Assembly (NCBI GenBank): GCA_947651335.1
Contig: CANSYV010000134.1
Coordinates: forward strand, 1-5,218
From: an uncultured Lachnospiraceae bacterium
GTDB lineage: Bacteria; Bacillota; Clostridia; Lachnospirales; Lachnospiraceae
Reading direction: 5' to 3'
DNA length: 5,218 nucleotides
This document shows positions 1-5,218 of this stretch, piece after piece. The notes under the pieces are model-generated. The model was not told where the DNA came from. It did no database searches and saw nothing but the letters and a program-made list of their open reading frames with translations. The first letter of the stretch is position 1, and each line of letters starts with the position of its first letter. The position numbers were made by a program, and so were the translations under genes.

Positions 1-41
1 CCCAGGCTCTCTTTCAGATAATTAACTTCTAACGTCATCAT
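1..41 (-). CDS. 5' end of a second frame overlapping the SARP-like stop (continuation of that protein, or a coupled gene)
   Basis: The ATG at 41-39 overlaps the upstream TGA (40-38) in an ATGATGA arrangement, and the frame stays open to the window edge. It reads MMTLEVNYLKESLG. I see only a weak, distant Shine-Dalgarno-like GGGCAGG before it. The residues resemble the first helix of a BTAD (TPR-like) domain, which normally follows the winged helix in SARP-type regulators ('..YLKEaL.LY.G.FL'). A continuation of the upstream protein in the -1 frame is therefore at least as likely as a separate gene. With 14 residues visible, no independent function can be assigned. Confidence 0.4.
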   Translation of the reverse strand, partial: MMTLEVNYLKESL

Positions 42-430
42 TTCGCTTTTGGCCTGCCCTTTGCCTGGTCAATGAGTTTTTGAAATACCAGCACATCCAC
101 CTCTGTCGGAAATGAACTGGCAAACCAGTAGCGTCCGCCTTTGGTATGAATATAATTTTCCTGAGGCAGGCAGCTTTCTCTCAACAGTCTCCGAAGATAA
201 TGTACGGTTACGCTCAGATTATTGGCGATATCGCCTTCTGCGTCATAGCCAAACAGATTCTCCAGCAGCTGTTCCCTGGATACTCCTGAGGGGCCGGCGT
301 GAAGGAGTATCTGCAGCATGCGCAGTGCTTTGGCCGTCTGCTTCTTCCCAACCTGAAATTCCCTTCCCTGCCAGATCAACTGAAAGCCGCCCAGCATCCG
401 GACCTCCAGGAGATTTTTCTTTTCATCCAT
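38..430 (-). CDS. SARP/BTAD-like winged-helix transcriptional regulator, short or frameshifted
   Basis: Predicted cytoplasmic DNA-binding protein of 130 residues. Residues 8-27 (LEVRMLGGFQLIWQGREF region) form the opening beta-strands typical of the OmpR-like winged helix in SARP/BTAD regulators. Residues 32-61 hold the first two helices (ALRMLQILLH, SREQLLENLF), 69-84 the likely recognition helix (NNLSVTVHYLRRLL), and 93-103 the wing (YIHTKGGRYWF). Residues 110-125 (EVDVLVFQKLIDQAKG) look like the start of a BTAD domain, but the frame then stops. Family members usually run to several hundred residues, so this copy is truncated, frameshifted, or followed by a separately translated half. I chose the ATG at 430 because AAGGAG lies 7 nt upstream; an upstream GTG/ATG extension to 487 lacks such a site. 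It lies 60 bp downstream of the AP2 gene on the same strand, so it could be co-transcribed or use the candidate promoter at 506-514. The target genes are unknown. Confidence 0.75.
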   Translation of the reverse strand: MDEKKNLLEVRMLGGFQLIWQGREFQVGKKQTAKALRMLQILLHAGPSGVSREQLLENLFGYDAEGDIANNLSVTVHYLRRLLRESCLPQENYIHTKGGRYWFASSFPTEVDVLVFQKLIDQAKGRPKAK

Positions 431-482
431 TTCCAAACTCCTTACGCCTCCCAAACATGCTCCTGGCAGGTACTCCAGCCGC

Positions 483-499
483 CGCATGTGTCACATGCG
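483..499. promoter_or_regulatory. 17-bp perfect palindrome, possible operator
   Basis: CGCATGTG-T-CACATGCG: two 8-bp arms around one central base, with no mismatch. It covers the stop codon of the AP2 gene and lies 53 bp upstream of the SARP-like start codon. The single-base centre is too tight for an RNA hairpin with a full stem, so a dimeric protein binding site is the more natural reading. No binding protein can be named. Its position at the predicted transcription start of the candidate promoter at 506-514 would suit repression. Confidence 0.4.
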
Positions 500-1354
500 T
501 TTTGAATAATACCATTCAATAAAATCATCATGCATTTCTTCCCCCCGCTTCCGGGCCTCAACCGCATCCTGTTTGTCTGAATATGCCCCGAGATAATAGG
601 TCTTCCCTTTAAATCCAATCTGGGCAACCCATTTTCCATTTCTGGCATCCTGGTAAACACCTGTATGGCCGCTGGTGTTGTTCCTGTTAAGCCTCTTTTT
701 ATGGGCTTCCAATATGGCCACAGATGTGCCGTCCACTAATTTCAGATTCTTTTTATACATCTCTGCCTGCAGACAGCCGCAGCTTTTTGTCTTTCCTGTC
801 TGAAGCAGTGTCTGTCCCGCTATGGTTTCTCTTCCGCAGTCACATCTGCATTTCCATCGGTGCATCCCGTCTCTTTTTCCGGCATAGGCGGTGACTGTCA
901 GCCTTCCGAAACGTTTCCCCACAAAATCCTTCAAAGGCGGATGGCTCAGACAGCCGCAGCTTTTCCGGTATCCCGCCCGGAGCTGATGCAGGGATGTGAG
1001 CACTTCTTTTCCACAATCACACTGGCAGCGCCACACAACCGTTCCACAGGCACGCTGCTTCGTAGGTTCAACTGCCACCAGTTTTCCAAAACGCATTCCT
1101 GTAATGTCACTCTGTCCCGGTTTTGTCCGCGACTGGCAGCCGCAGTCGAGAATCGTTCCTCTCTGCAGGCAGCGGGTATCCAGCAGAATCCGTCCGCCGC
1201 AGTCACACCTGCATTCCCAGACAGTATACCCGCATTTCCGCTGGCTGGTAGGAGCCGCTACAATCAGTTTTCCTACCCGGCAGCCCACTTTTATTTTGGG
1301 CCGGGTGTCTGGAACAGGGCTTATTGTAATTTCCGTTCTTTTTGCCGTTTCCAC
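491..1354 (-). CDS. AP2-domain protein with three Cys-rich zinc-ribbon-like repeats
   Basis: Predicted 287-residue cytoplasmic DNA-binding protein; its biological role is unknown. Residues 24-196 hold three similar units of about 50 residues. Each starts G-x-R-[FV]-G-[KR]-L, continues to W-x-C-x-C-D-C-G and ends in C-G-C: W46/C48/C50/C52 with C71/C73, W108/C110/C112/C114 with C133/C135, and W167/C169/C171/C173 with C192/C194. The cysteine spacing suggests metal (probably Zn) binding. Residues 225-280 (NTSGHTGVY, GKWVAQIGFKGKTYYLGAY) match the AP2 domain found in bacterial and phage homing-endonuclease-related proteins, but no HNH or other nuclease motif is visible. I chose the GTG at 1354 because GGGAGGG lies about 6 nt upstream. 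The ATG at 1360 would abut that site, and the GTG at 1372 has none. It is divergent from the HTH regulator, with a promoter overlapped by an inverted repeat, so control by that neighbour is plausible. Confidence 0.85.
   Translation of the reverse strand: METAKRTEITISPVPDTRPKIKVGCRVGKLIVAAPTSQRKCGYTVWECRCDCGGRILLDTRCLQRGTILDCGCQSRTKPGQSDITGMRFGKLVAVEPTKQRACGTVVWRCQCDCGKEVLTSLHQLRAGYRKSCGCLSHPPLKDFVGKRFGRLTVTAYAGKRDGMHRWKCRCDCGRETIAGQTLLQTGKTKSCGCLQAEMYKKNLKLVDGTSVAILEAHKKRLNRNNTSGHTGVYQDARNGKWVAQIGFKGKTYYLGAYSDKQDAVEARKRGEEMHDDFIEWYYSKRM
506..514 (-). promoter_or_regulatory. Candidate extended -10 promoter for the SARP-like gene
   Basis: On the minus strand, TGG-TATTAT (514 down to 506) matches an extended -10 element (TGnTATAAT, one mismatch in the hexamer). 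The -35 region 17 bp upstream (TGCATG) is poor, as is common for extended -10 promoters. It sits inside the last codons of the AP2 gene and would start transcription near 499, the edge of the palindrome, giving a leader of about 70 nt before the ATG at 430. This is sequence matching only. Confidence 0.3.
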
Positions 1355-1432
1355 CTGCATCCCTCCCCACACAGCATTTTGTAGTTATTAAAATCCGCAC
1401 CGTCTGACGAGTGTATAGAGTCTATTTATATG

Positions 1433-1462
1433 GGTATATTTATATCCATGTATAAATATACC
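1433..1462. promoter_or_regulatory. 12-bp perfect inverted repeat, likely operator of the divergent pair
   Basis: GGTATATTTATA (1433-1444) and TATAAATATACC (1451-1462) are exact reverse complements separated by 6 bp. The core TATTTATA also occurs as a direct copy at 1423-1430, so three half-site-like copies start at a regular 14-bp spacing (1423, 1437, 1451 inverted). The repeat covers the -10 and start region of the predicted AP2 promoter and lies upstream of the HTH promoter. Binding by the adjacent HTH protein is inferred from position. The stretch is very AT-rich, so short matches alone would be weak, but a perfect 12-bp pair is unlikely by chance. Confidence 0.55.
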
Positions 1463-1483
1463 ATACAATAATCAACCTTACAA
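1455..1483 (-). promoter_or_regulatory. Predicted sigma-A promoter of the AP2 gene
   Basis: On the minus strand, TTGTAA (1483-1478) is followed by a 17-bp spacer and TATATT (1460-1455), with an extended -10 TG at 1463-1462. The hexamers match consensus at 4/6 and 5/6. Transcription would start near 1448, giving a leader of about 95 nt. The -35 hexamer is the complement of the -35 candidate for the rightward HTH gene, and the -10 lies inside the inverted repeat 1433-1462. Other weak TATAAA boxes occur further downstream in this AT-rich stretch. Confidence 0.5.
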
Positions 1484-1506
1484 GTATAAACCCGCTAAAA
1501 TATAAT
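1478..1506 (+). promoter_or_regulatory. Predicted promoter of the HTH regulator gene
   Basis: A perfect TATAAT (1501-1506) lies 17 bp downstream of TTACAA (1478-1483). Shifting by one base gives CTTACA with an 18-bp spacer, so the -35 is weak either way. The expected start is around 1513, right at the Shine-Dalgarno GGAGG (1513-1517), which would leave a very short leader before the ATG at 1525. Confidence 0.55.
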
Positions 1507-1524
1507 AGGCTTGGAGGTATACAG

Positions 1525-1824
1525 ATGAAGATGAAAAAAGAAAATCCATTACGCCAGCTTCCCGCGAACATGGAAGACTGCGGAGAAATCCGGCTGCATT
1601 TAAAAGAACTCATAGAAGACAGAGGCGTGTCCTTGACACAGCTTTCTTTCCGCGCGGAAATGCAGAGAACCCAGCTTCGCAATTACCGCGACAACAAAAT
1701 CCAGCGTCTGGATATTGATATCCTGAAACGCCTGTGCTATGTACTGGATTGTGATCTCACTGAACTTGTGGAGTATGTTCCGCCCAAGCCTGAAGACACA
1801 GGTAATGACCCCGCCCCTTTGTAA
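1525..1824 (+). CDS. Small Cro/C1-type (XRE, HTH_26-like) transcriptional regulator
   Basis: A 99-residue predicted cytoplasmic DNA-binding protein. Residues 20-86 form a five-helix Cro/C1 HTH: helix 1 at EIRLHLKELIEDRG (21-34), helix 2 at SLTQLSFRAE (36-45), recognition helix around QRTQLRNYRD (47-56), then LDIDILKRLCYVLDCDLTELVEYVP (62-86), the ending typical of the HTH_26/YozG-like group. The tail (87-99) is short, proline-rich and has no obvious ligand or protease domain. The ATG at 1525 has GGAGG 7 nt upstream. It is divergent from the AP2 gene across a 170-bp control region with a perfect inverted repeat, and convergent with the DUF6809-like gene 24 bp away. The likely job, by position, is repression or switching of the AP2 gene and possibly itself. 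The target is inference. Confidence 0.88.
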   Translation: MKMKKENPLRQLPANMEDCGEIRLHLKELIEDRGVSLTQLSFRAEMQRTQLRNYRDNKIQRLDIDILKRLCYVLDCDLTELVEYVPPKPEDTGNDPAPL

Positions 1825-1827
1825 TGT

Positions 1828-1847
1828 GTCCGGCCGACGGTCTTTTT
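1828..1847 (+). terminator. Weak candidate terminator after the HTH gene
   Basis: CCG (1830-1832) pairs with CGG (1838-1840) around a 5-nt loop. One T-T mismatch and a flanking G-C pair follow, then TTTTT (1843-1847) on the plus strand. The stem is short, so terminator strength is doubtful. The place is right, between the HTH stop (1824) and the convergent DUF6809-like stop (1849). There is no T-run on the minus-strand side. Confidence 0.3.
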
Positions 1848-1848
1848 A

Positions 1849-2127
1849 TCAGTCTGTCTCACGCCGGCCAAACACTTCACACATGAGTCTGCTGCCGAGC
1901 ATAAACCCATCGGAAAAACTTTGCTCCAATTCCATTTCCACAAATTCTGAATACTTATCCATGAACATCTCCAACACCTCCTTTTCCTCCTGATTCAGTT
2001 TTTCCCGCAGTCTGTCATAACTCTGCCCTGCCTGTGTCCATTCTTTACGGAAACGCCGCAGGGTGGAGCCTGTCTGATTCGAGGGGTACAGATTCCCCTC
2101 ATATAAATCTCTGATTATGCTGTTCAT
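1849..2127 (-). CDS. DUF6809-like small protein of unknown function
   Basis: A 92-residue, highly charged and helical protein with no signal peptide or membrane segment, so probably cytoplasmic. From memory of the family it resembles DUF6809 proteins of Clostridia: an N-terminal helix with the D-L-Y-x-G-x-L-Y-P motif (residues 7-15), a long charged middle (RRFRKEWTQAGQSYDRLREKL, EEKEVLEMFMDKYSEF), and a C-terminal F-x-D-G-F-x-L-G-x-R-L-M-x-E-V-F motif (residues 71-86). Length fits the family. The ATG at 2127 is supported by AAAGGAGG (2142-2135) 7 nt upstream. No convincing promoter is visible in the roughly 60 bp between it and the terminator at 2190-2230. Members often sit near small HTH regulators in accessory DNA, as here, but no function is established. 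Confidence 0.75.
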   Translation of the reverse strand: MNSIIRDLYEGNLYPSNQTGSTLRRFRKEWTQAGQSYDRLREKLNQEEKEVLEMFMDKYSEFVEMELEQSFSDGFMLGSRLMCEVFGRRETD

Positions 2128-2189
2128 TTTTCAGCCTCCTTTATTGCTGTGCATTATTAAACTACTCCATCCGATCGTATTTTTCCAAT

Positions 2190-2230
2190 AAAAAAAGCAG
2201 TAACTGTTCCATTTCTGTACAGTTACTGCT
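2190..2230 (-). terminator. Intrinsic terminator of the chemoreceptor-reductase unit
   Basis: AGCAGTAACTGT (2196-2207) and ACAGTTACTGCT (2219-2230) pair perfectly over 12 bp with an 11-nt loop. On the minus strand the stem is followed at once by six T (2195-2190) and then ATT, a textbook rho-independent terminator. It lies about 70 bp beyond the reductase stop codon. In the plus direction it is followed only by CTTTTCG, so termination that way would be weak. The flanking stretches 2128-2189 and 2231-2300 show nothing else I can support. Confidence 0.88.
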
Positions 2231-2300
2231 CTTTTCGTTATGATATTTTGCTTGCGCATGTTTGAACATTCATTCACGCCACCCGCGCACTCTGAGTTTT

Positions 2301-3404
2301 TTATAATTCCTTCATTATTTTCTGCATTTCTTTCATGTATCCTGGAATATCAAATCCCTGAGGACAATGGCCGCTGCAGGTGCCGCAGTCCTGGCAGGCC
2401 GAGGGTTTCTTATCCTCCGGAAGCCCGTTTAGTTTATTCAGCCTCCACGCATCTCCGATTTTTGCCTCATTGTAAACATTCAGCAGGAACGGAATATCCA
2501 GACCTTGCGGGCAGTCCGGACAGCAGTACCTGCATCCTGTACATGCCACTGCCACAGTGGAATACTGAATCTCTGCCGCCTTTTCTATTTTATTGTGTTC
2601 TTCTTCTGTAAGAGGCTGGTTTTGGGAAAAGGTTTCCAGATTATCTTTTACCTGCATGTTCTCTGACATACCGCTTAAAACCACCTGCACGTTTTCCAGT
2701 CCCATCACCCAGCGCATGGCCCAGGAAGCCTGTGACGCTTCCCCCTTTAATTCTTCTGCCGCCTTTTCTGTCAGATCTGCCAGCATCCCGCCGTGCACAG
2801 GCTCCATAACAACAACAGGAATCCCCGCCTGTGTGAGAATCTCATACAGTTCTTTCGCGTCTCCATAATACCAGTCATAATAATTCAGCTGAATCTGCAC
2901 GAAGTCCCACGGGTACATGTCCAGAATCCTGGATAATACATCAGCGCTTCCGTGGAAGGAAAAACCCAGATACCTAATCTTCCCCTCCTGCTTCATCTGG
3001 TCAAAATACTCGATACAGCCGCTCCCAGTGATGTCATCTGCAAAATGGTCCTGGATTCCATGGAGCAGATAGAAGTCTATCCGCTCCATCTGGAGGCGCT
3101 TTCGCTGCTCTTGAAACTGTGCCCGGTAATCAGGATTGGCCTGATAGTTAAATTTATCCGCTACATAAAACGTATCTCTGGGATATCCCGCCAGCGCCCT
3201 GCCCAAAAACTCCTCAGATTTTCCCTCGTGGTAAATAAATGCCGTATCGTAATAATTCACGCCGCCCTTCATGCACTGGTCGATTAAAGCCTTCGCCTGG
3301 TCATAGTCTATCTGTGCCTCGTCTTGATTCAGCACCGGAAGCCGCATGGCGCCCATGCCCAGCCTGGACAATTTGATCCCATCTTTATACTCTTTATACT
3401 GCAT
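2301..3404 (-). CDS. Aldo/keto reductase with C-terminal 2x[4Fe-4S] ferredoxin-type domain
   Basis: A 367-residue cytoplasmic oxidoreductase, the usual length for the COG1453-type aldo/keto reductases of anaerobes. Residues 1-275 form the (beta/alpha)8 barrel with a complete catalytic tetrad: D53, Y58 (YYDTAFIYH), K84 (VADKFN) and H115 (YLLHG). Barrel landmarks include GVNYYDTA, RIDFYLLHG, IRYLGFSFHG and VVMEPVHGGML. Residues 288-348 carry two C-x2-C-x2-C-x3-C-P motifs (C288/C291/C294/C298 and C337/C340/C343/C347), expected to hold two [4Fe-4S] clusters; C295 is an extra cysteine. The known family chemistry is reduction or oxidation of carbonyls, here presumably wired to ferredoxin-type electron transfer. 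The substrate cannot be read from sequence. The ATG at 3404 has AGGAGG 5 nt upstream. It starts 30 bp after the chemoreceptor stop on the same strand with no terminator between, so co-transcription is likely. The 2190-2230 hairpin ends the unit. Confidence 0.93.
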   Translation of the reverse strand: MQYKEYKDGIKLSRLGMGAMRLPVLNQDEAQIDYDQAKALIDQCMKGGVNYYDTAFIYHEGKSEEFLGRALAGYPRDTFYVADKFNYQANPDYRAQFQEQRKRLQMERIDFYLLHGIQDHFADDITGSGCIEYFDQMKQEGKIRYLGFSFHGSADVLSRILDMYPWDFVQIQLNYYDWYYGDAKELYEILTQAGIPVVVMEPVHGGMLADLTEKAAEELKGEASQASWAMRWVMGLENVQVVLSGMSENMQVKDNLETFSQNQPLTEEEHNKIEKAAEIQYSTVAVACTGCRYCCPDCPQGLDIPFLLNVYNEAKIGDAWRLNKLNGLPEDKKPSACQDCGTCSGHCPQGFDIPGYMKEMQKIMKEL

Positions 3405-3434
3405 TTCTTCCTCCTCTCTGCCAAAACATTCCTT

Positions 3435-5218
3435 CTACTGCTCTTTCAGCCGGAATTTTGCCACCAGTTCCTTGAGCATATTTGCCTGGCTGGACAGCTC
3501 CTCACTGGCCGCCGCGCTTTTTTCCGCAGTGGCCATGTTGGACTGCACCACATCGGAAATCCTGTCGATTCCATGGATCACTTCTTCTGCGGCATCAGCC
3601 TGCTCTGCTGAATAATCCGCTATCTTCTCAATTAATTCAGTCACTTCCTCTGTCTGCGCTACCACTGCCATCAGAGCCGCCGTGGTATCCTCCGCGGCCT
3701 TATTTCCATCTTCCACTGCCTCAACAGTCTGTTCAATTAGAGTGGTGGTGTTCTTTGCTGCTTCCGAAGATTTTCCTGCCAGGTCTCTCACTTCATCTGC
3801 CACCACTGCAAATCCTTTTCCCGCAGACCCTGCCCGCGCCGCCTCCACAGCAGCATTCAGAGCTAAAATATTGGTCTGAAACGCAATATCCTCAATGGTT
3901 TTGATGATGCTGTGAATCTCCGCTGATTTGGCGCTGATTTTCTGAATCGCCTGATTCATATTCTGCATCTTGTCATTGCTCTCTAAGATGCCGCTTCCCA
4001 TATCCTGCGAAATCTGGCTGGCTTTTCTTGCCCCTGCTGCTGTCTTCTGTATCCCTTCTGACACCTCATTGATATGTACAGCCAGCGCCTCCACTGCATC
4101 GGTCTGCTTCGCCGCTCCCTGGGACAAGGTCTGTGCGCCGTCAGAGACATACCCGGAGCCTTCTGCCACCTGCCCTGCCGCAATGTTAATCTGTCCCAGA
4201 GTCTCATTGAAGGCCATGGAAATCCCTTCCAATGATTCTTTGATTTTGGCAAATTCACCGATATACTCATGGGAAAGGGTAAATGTAAGGTCTCCCTGGG
4301 CAATATCATGGAGCTTTTCCGAAATCTCATCAATATAGTCCACATAATCCCGCAGACGCACCACCGTCTGTCCGAAATTATCTGCCAGTTCTCCCAGCTC
4401 GTCATTGGAACTATGGCTGATTACCTGATCCAGTTCTCCGTCTGCAATCTTAGCAGCCACATGATTTAATTCTGCCACCGGTTTTCCTATAATATTTCTC
4501 ACCAGCAGGATAGTCAGGAAAATGGCAATCAAAATTGCCAGGATAGACACCACCGTCATAATGACTGTCAATGCCCGAAGGCTGGCCAGCACTTCGCTCC
4601 TGGACACATATGCCACTGCCTGCCAGTCACTGTCCGGCACAGACTCCACCTGTATGTACATATTGTCGCGCACAGACAGACCTGACACGTTTTTTTGTAT
4701 CTGCTCAGCGGCATATGCATAGATCTCCCCGTCTGCTTCACTGAGGGTCTTTCCGGCCATCTCTTTATCCTGATGCCCGATGATCGTGTCTGTCCGGGTA
4801 TCCACCAGGAAAATCCCTCCTGTTTTCTCCAGCTGGATGCCTTTTACTATGTCAGAGATGGAATCCAGATATACGTCTGCCGCAGCCACACCGCGGGTGT
4901 TCCCTTCCGCGTCTTTCAGTACACCGGACGCGCCCACCACATAGGACTGGCTGTCTTCATCGAAATATACATCTCCCATGATAAAATCCTCTGATTGAAT
5001 GCCGTCCTGATACCAGGATTTTTCCAGAGCATTAAAATCCGGCCCCGGCACAAACGAGGAGTGATACAGGGAACCATCCGTCAGCGCTACATACAGCCCG
5101 GCCGGATAGGCATTGTTCTGATCCACCGTATGGCGGATATATTCCGTCATGGCGGGAACATCCATGTTCTCATACTCAATGATATCATCACTTTTGATAT
5201 CGTACACCACTACCTCAT
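3435..5218 (-). CDS. Methyl-accepting chemotaxis protein with dCache sensor (5' end outside window)
   Basis: Membrane chemoreceptor that would signal through CheW/CheA. At least 593 residues are visible; the frame is open to the window edge, so the N terminus and first membrane segment are missing. Counting from the first whole codon: residues 1-210 are most of an extracellular dCache domain, with WY at 68-69 and D114 as in ligand-binding dCache cores. Residues 216-239 are a hydrophobic membrane helix and 242-294 a HAMP domain. Residues 300-345 are a second, divergent HAMP-like segment ([11 protein letters not shown]). From about 345 comes the cytoplasmic signalling coiled coil. The highly conserved hairpin tip ([20 protein letters not shown] through GFAVVADEV) lies at about 442-477. 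The C terminus ends LKEQ with no CheR-binding pentapeptide. The residue two before the WY pair, Arg in amino-acid-binding dCache receptors, is Lys66, so amino-acid sensing is uncertain. Only 30 bp separate it from the downstream reductase gene. Confidence 0.93.
   Translation of the reverse strand, partial: EVVVYDIKSDDIIEYENMDVPAMTEYIRHTVDQNNAYPAGLYVALTDGSLYHSSFVPGPDFNALEKSWYQDGIQSEDFIMGDVYFDEDSQSYVVGASGVLKDAEGNTRGVAAADVYLDSISDIVKGIQLEKTGGIFLVDTRTDTIIGHQDKEMAGKTLSEADGEIYAYAAEQIQKNVSGLSVRDNMYIQVESVPDSDWQAVAYVSRSEVLASLRALTVIMTVVSILAILIAIFLTILLVRNIIGKPVAELNHVAAKIADGELDQVISHSSNDELGELADNFGQTVVRLRDYVDYIDEISEKLHDIAQGDLTFTLSHEYIGEFAKIKESLEGISMAFNETLGQINIAAGQVAEGSGYVSDGAQTLSQGAAKQTDAVEALAVHINEVSEGIQKTAAGARKASQISQDMGSGILESNDKMQNMNQAIQKISAKSAEIHSIIKTIEDIAFQTNILALNAAVEAARAGSAGKGFAVVADEVRDLAGKSSEAAKNTTTLIEQTVEAVEDGNKAAEDTTAALMAVVAQTEEVTELIEKIADYSAEQADAAEEVIHGIDRISDVVQSNMATAEKSAAASEELSSQANMLKELVAKFRLKEQ

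Noticed and set aside
112..522. Plus-strand frames of 136 and 68 residues opposite the SARP-like gene
   Set aside because: No recognisable domain or ribosome binding site; the minus strand carries a clear winged-helix protein with a good start.
1361..1372. Upstream starts of the AP2 gene (GTG at 1372)
   Set aside because: It has no Shine-Dalgarno and would place the strong GGGGAGGG motif inside the coding sequence.
860..1391. Long plus-strand open frames opposite the AP2 gene
   Set aside because: They are antisense to a well-supported gene, lack ribosome binding sites, and read as low-complexity Ser/Pro/Arg-rich sequence typical of shadow frames over Cys-rich coding DNA.
1433..1462. Inverted repeat as terminal repeat of an insertion sequence
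   Set aside because: The arms are only 6 bp apart, with no transposase and no flanking target duplication; a promoter operator fits better.
2262..2275. Short palindrome ATGTT-TG-AACAT near the reductase stop
   Set aside because: Five-base arms are expected by chance, and it lies in no promoter position I can support.
2240..2611. Plus-strand 123-residue frame over the terminator and reductase end
   Set aside because: Antisense to the two [4Fe-4S] motifs of the reductase; no family resemblance and no promoter or ribosome binding site.
3324..3904. Overlapping plus-strand frames opposite the chemoreceptor C terminus
   Set aside because: Leucine/proline-rich shadow translations of the coiled-coil region; several overlap each other and none has a start signal.
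3983..4405. Minus-strand 140-residue frame inside the chemoreceptor
   Set aside because: It is an alternative frame within a gene whose main frame is intact and highly conserved; no frameshift is needed to explain the receptor.

Overview
The window looks like chromosomal DNA of an anaerobic, probably motile, gut-type Firmicute, most likely Lachnospiraceae (Clostridia). I infer this from moderate GC content, strong GGAGG-type ribosome binding sites, sigma-A-like promoters, and the mix of families: a SARP/BTAD-like regulator, a Cys-repeat AP2 protein, a DUF6809-like protein, a ferredoxin-tailed aldo/keto reductase and a dCache chemoreceptor. No database search was possible, so the taxonomy is inference.

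Layout from left to right. At 1-430 (minus) is the start of a SARP/BTAD-like regulator. Its frame closes at 38 inside an ATGATGA, where a second frame opens and runs off the window edge. This is either a -1 frameshift in one longer gene or a stop-start overlap between two genes. At 491-1354 (minus) is a protein with three Cys-rich repeats and a C-terminal AP2 DNA-binding domain. A 17-bp perfect palindrome covers its stop codon, next to a possible extended -10 promoter for the regulator. At 1355-1524 is a divergent control region whose two predicted promoters share one -35 box. A 12-bp perfect inverted repeat covers the -10 of the leftward promoter. At 1525-1824 (plus) is a small Cro/C1-type HTH regulator, and at 1849-2127 (minus), convergent with it, a DUF6809-like small protein. 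A strong intrinsic terminator (2190-2230) ends the unit on its right. At 2301-3404 (minus) is an aldo/keto reductase with a complete catalytic tetrad and two [4Fe-4S] motifs. Thirty bases upstream of it is a methyl-accepting chemotaxis protein (3435-5218, minus) whose N terminus lies beyond the window.

Working model. The chemoreceptor and reductase look like one transcription unit ending at the 2190-2230 hairpin. The HTH regulator and the AP2 protein form a divergent pair that could behave as a small self-regulated switch, with the inverted repeat as operator. The DUF6809-like gene sits between the two modules. No tRNA, rRNA, CRISPR array, transposase or integrase is visible. The least ordinary parts are the AP2/HTH divergent module and the interrupted SARP-like gene. 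Neither is clear evidence of a new system.
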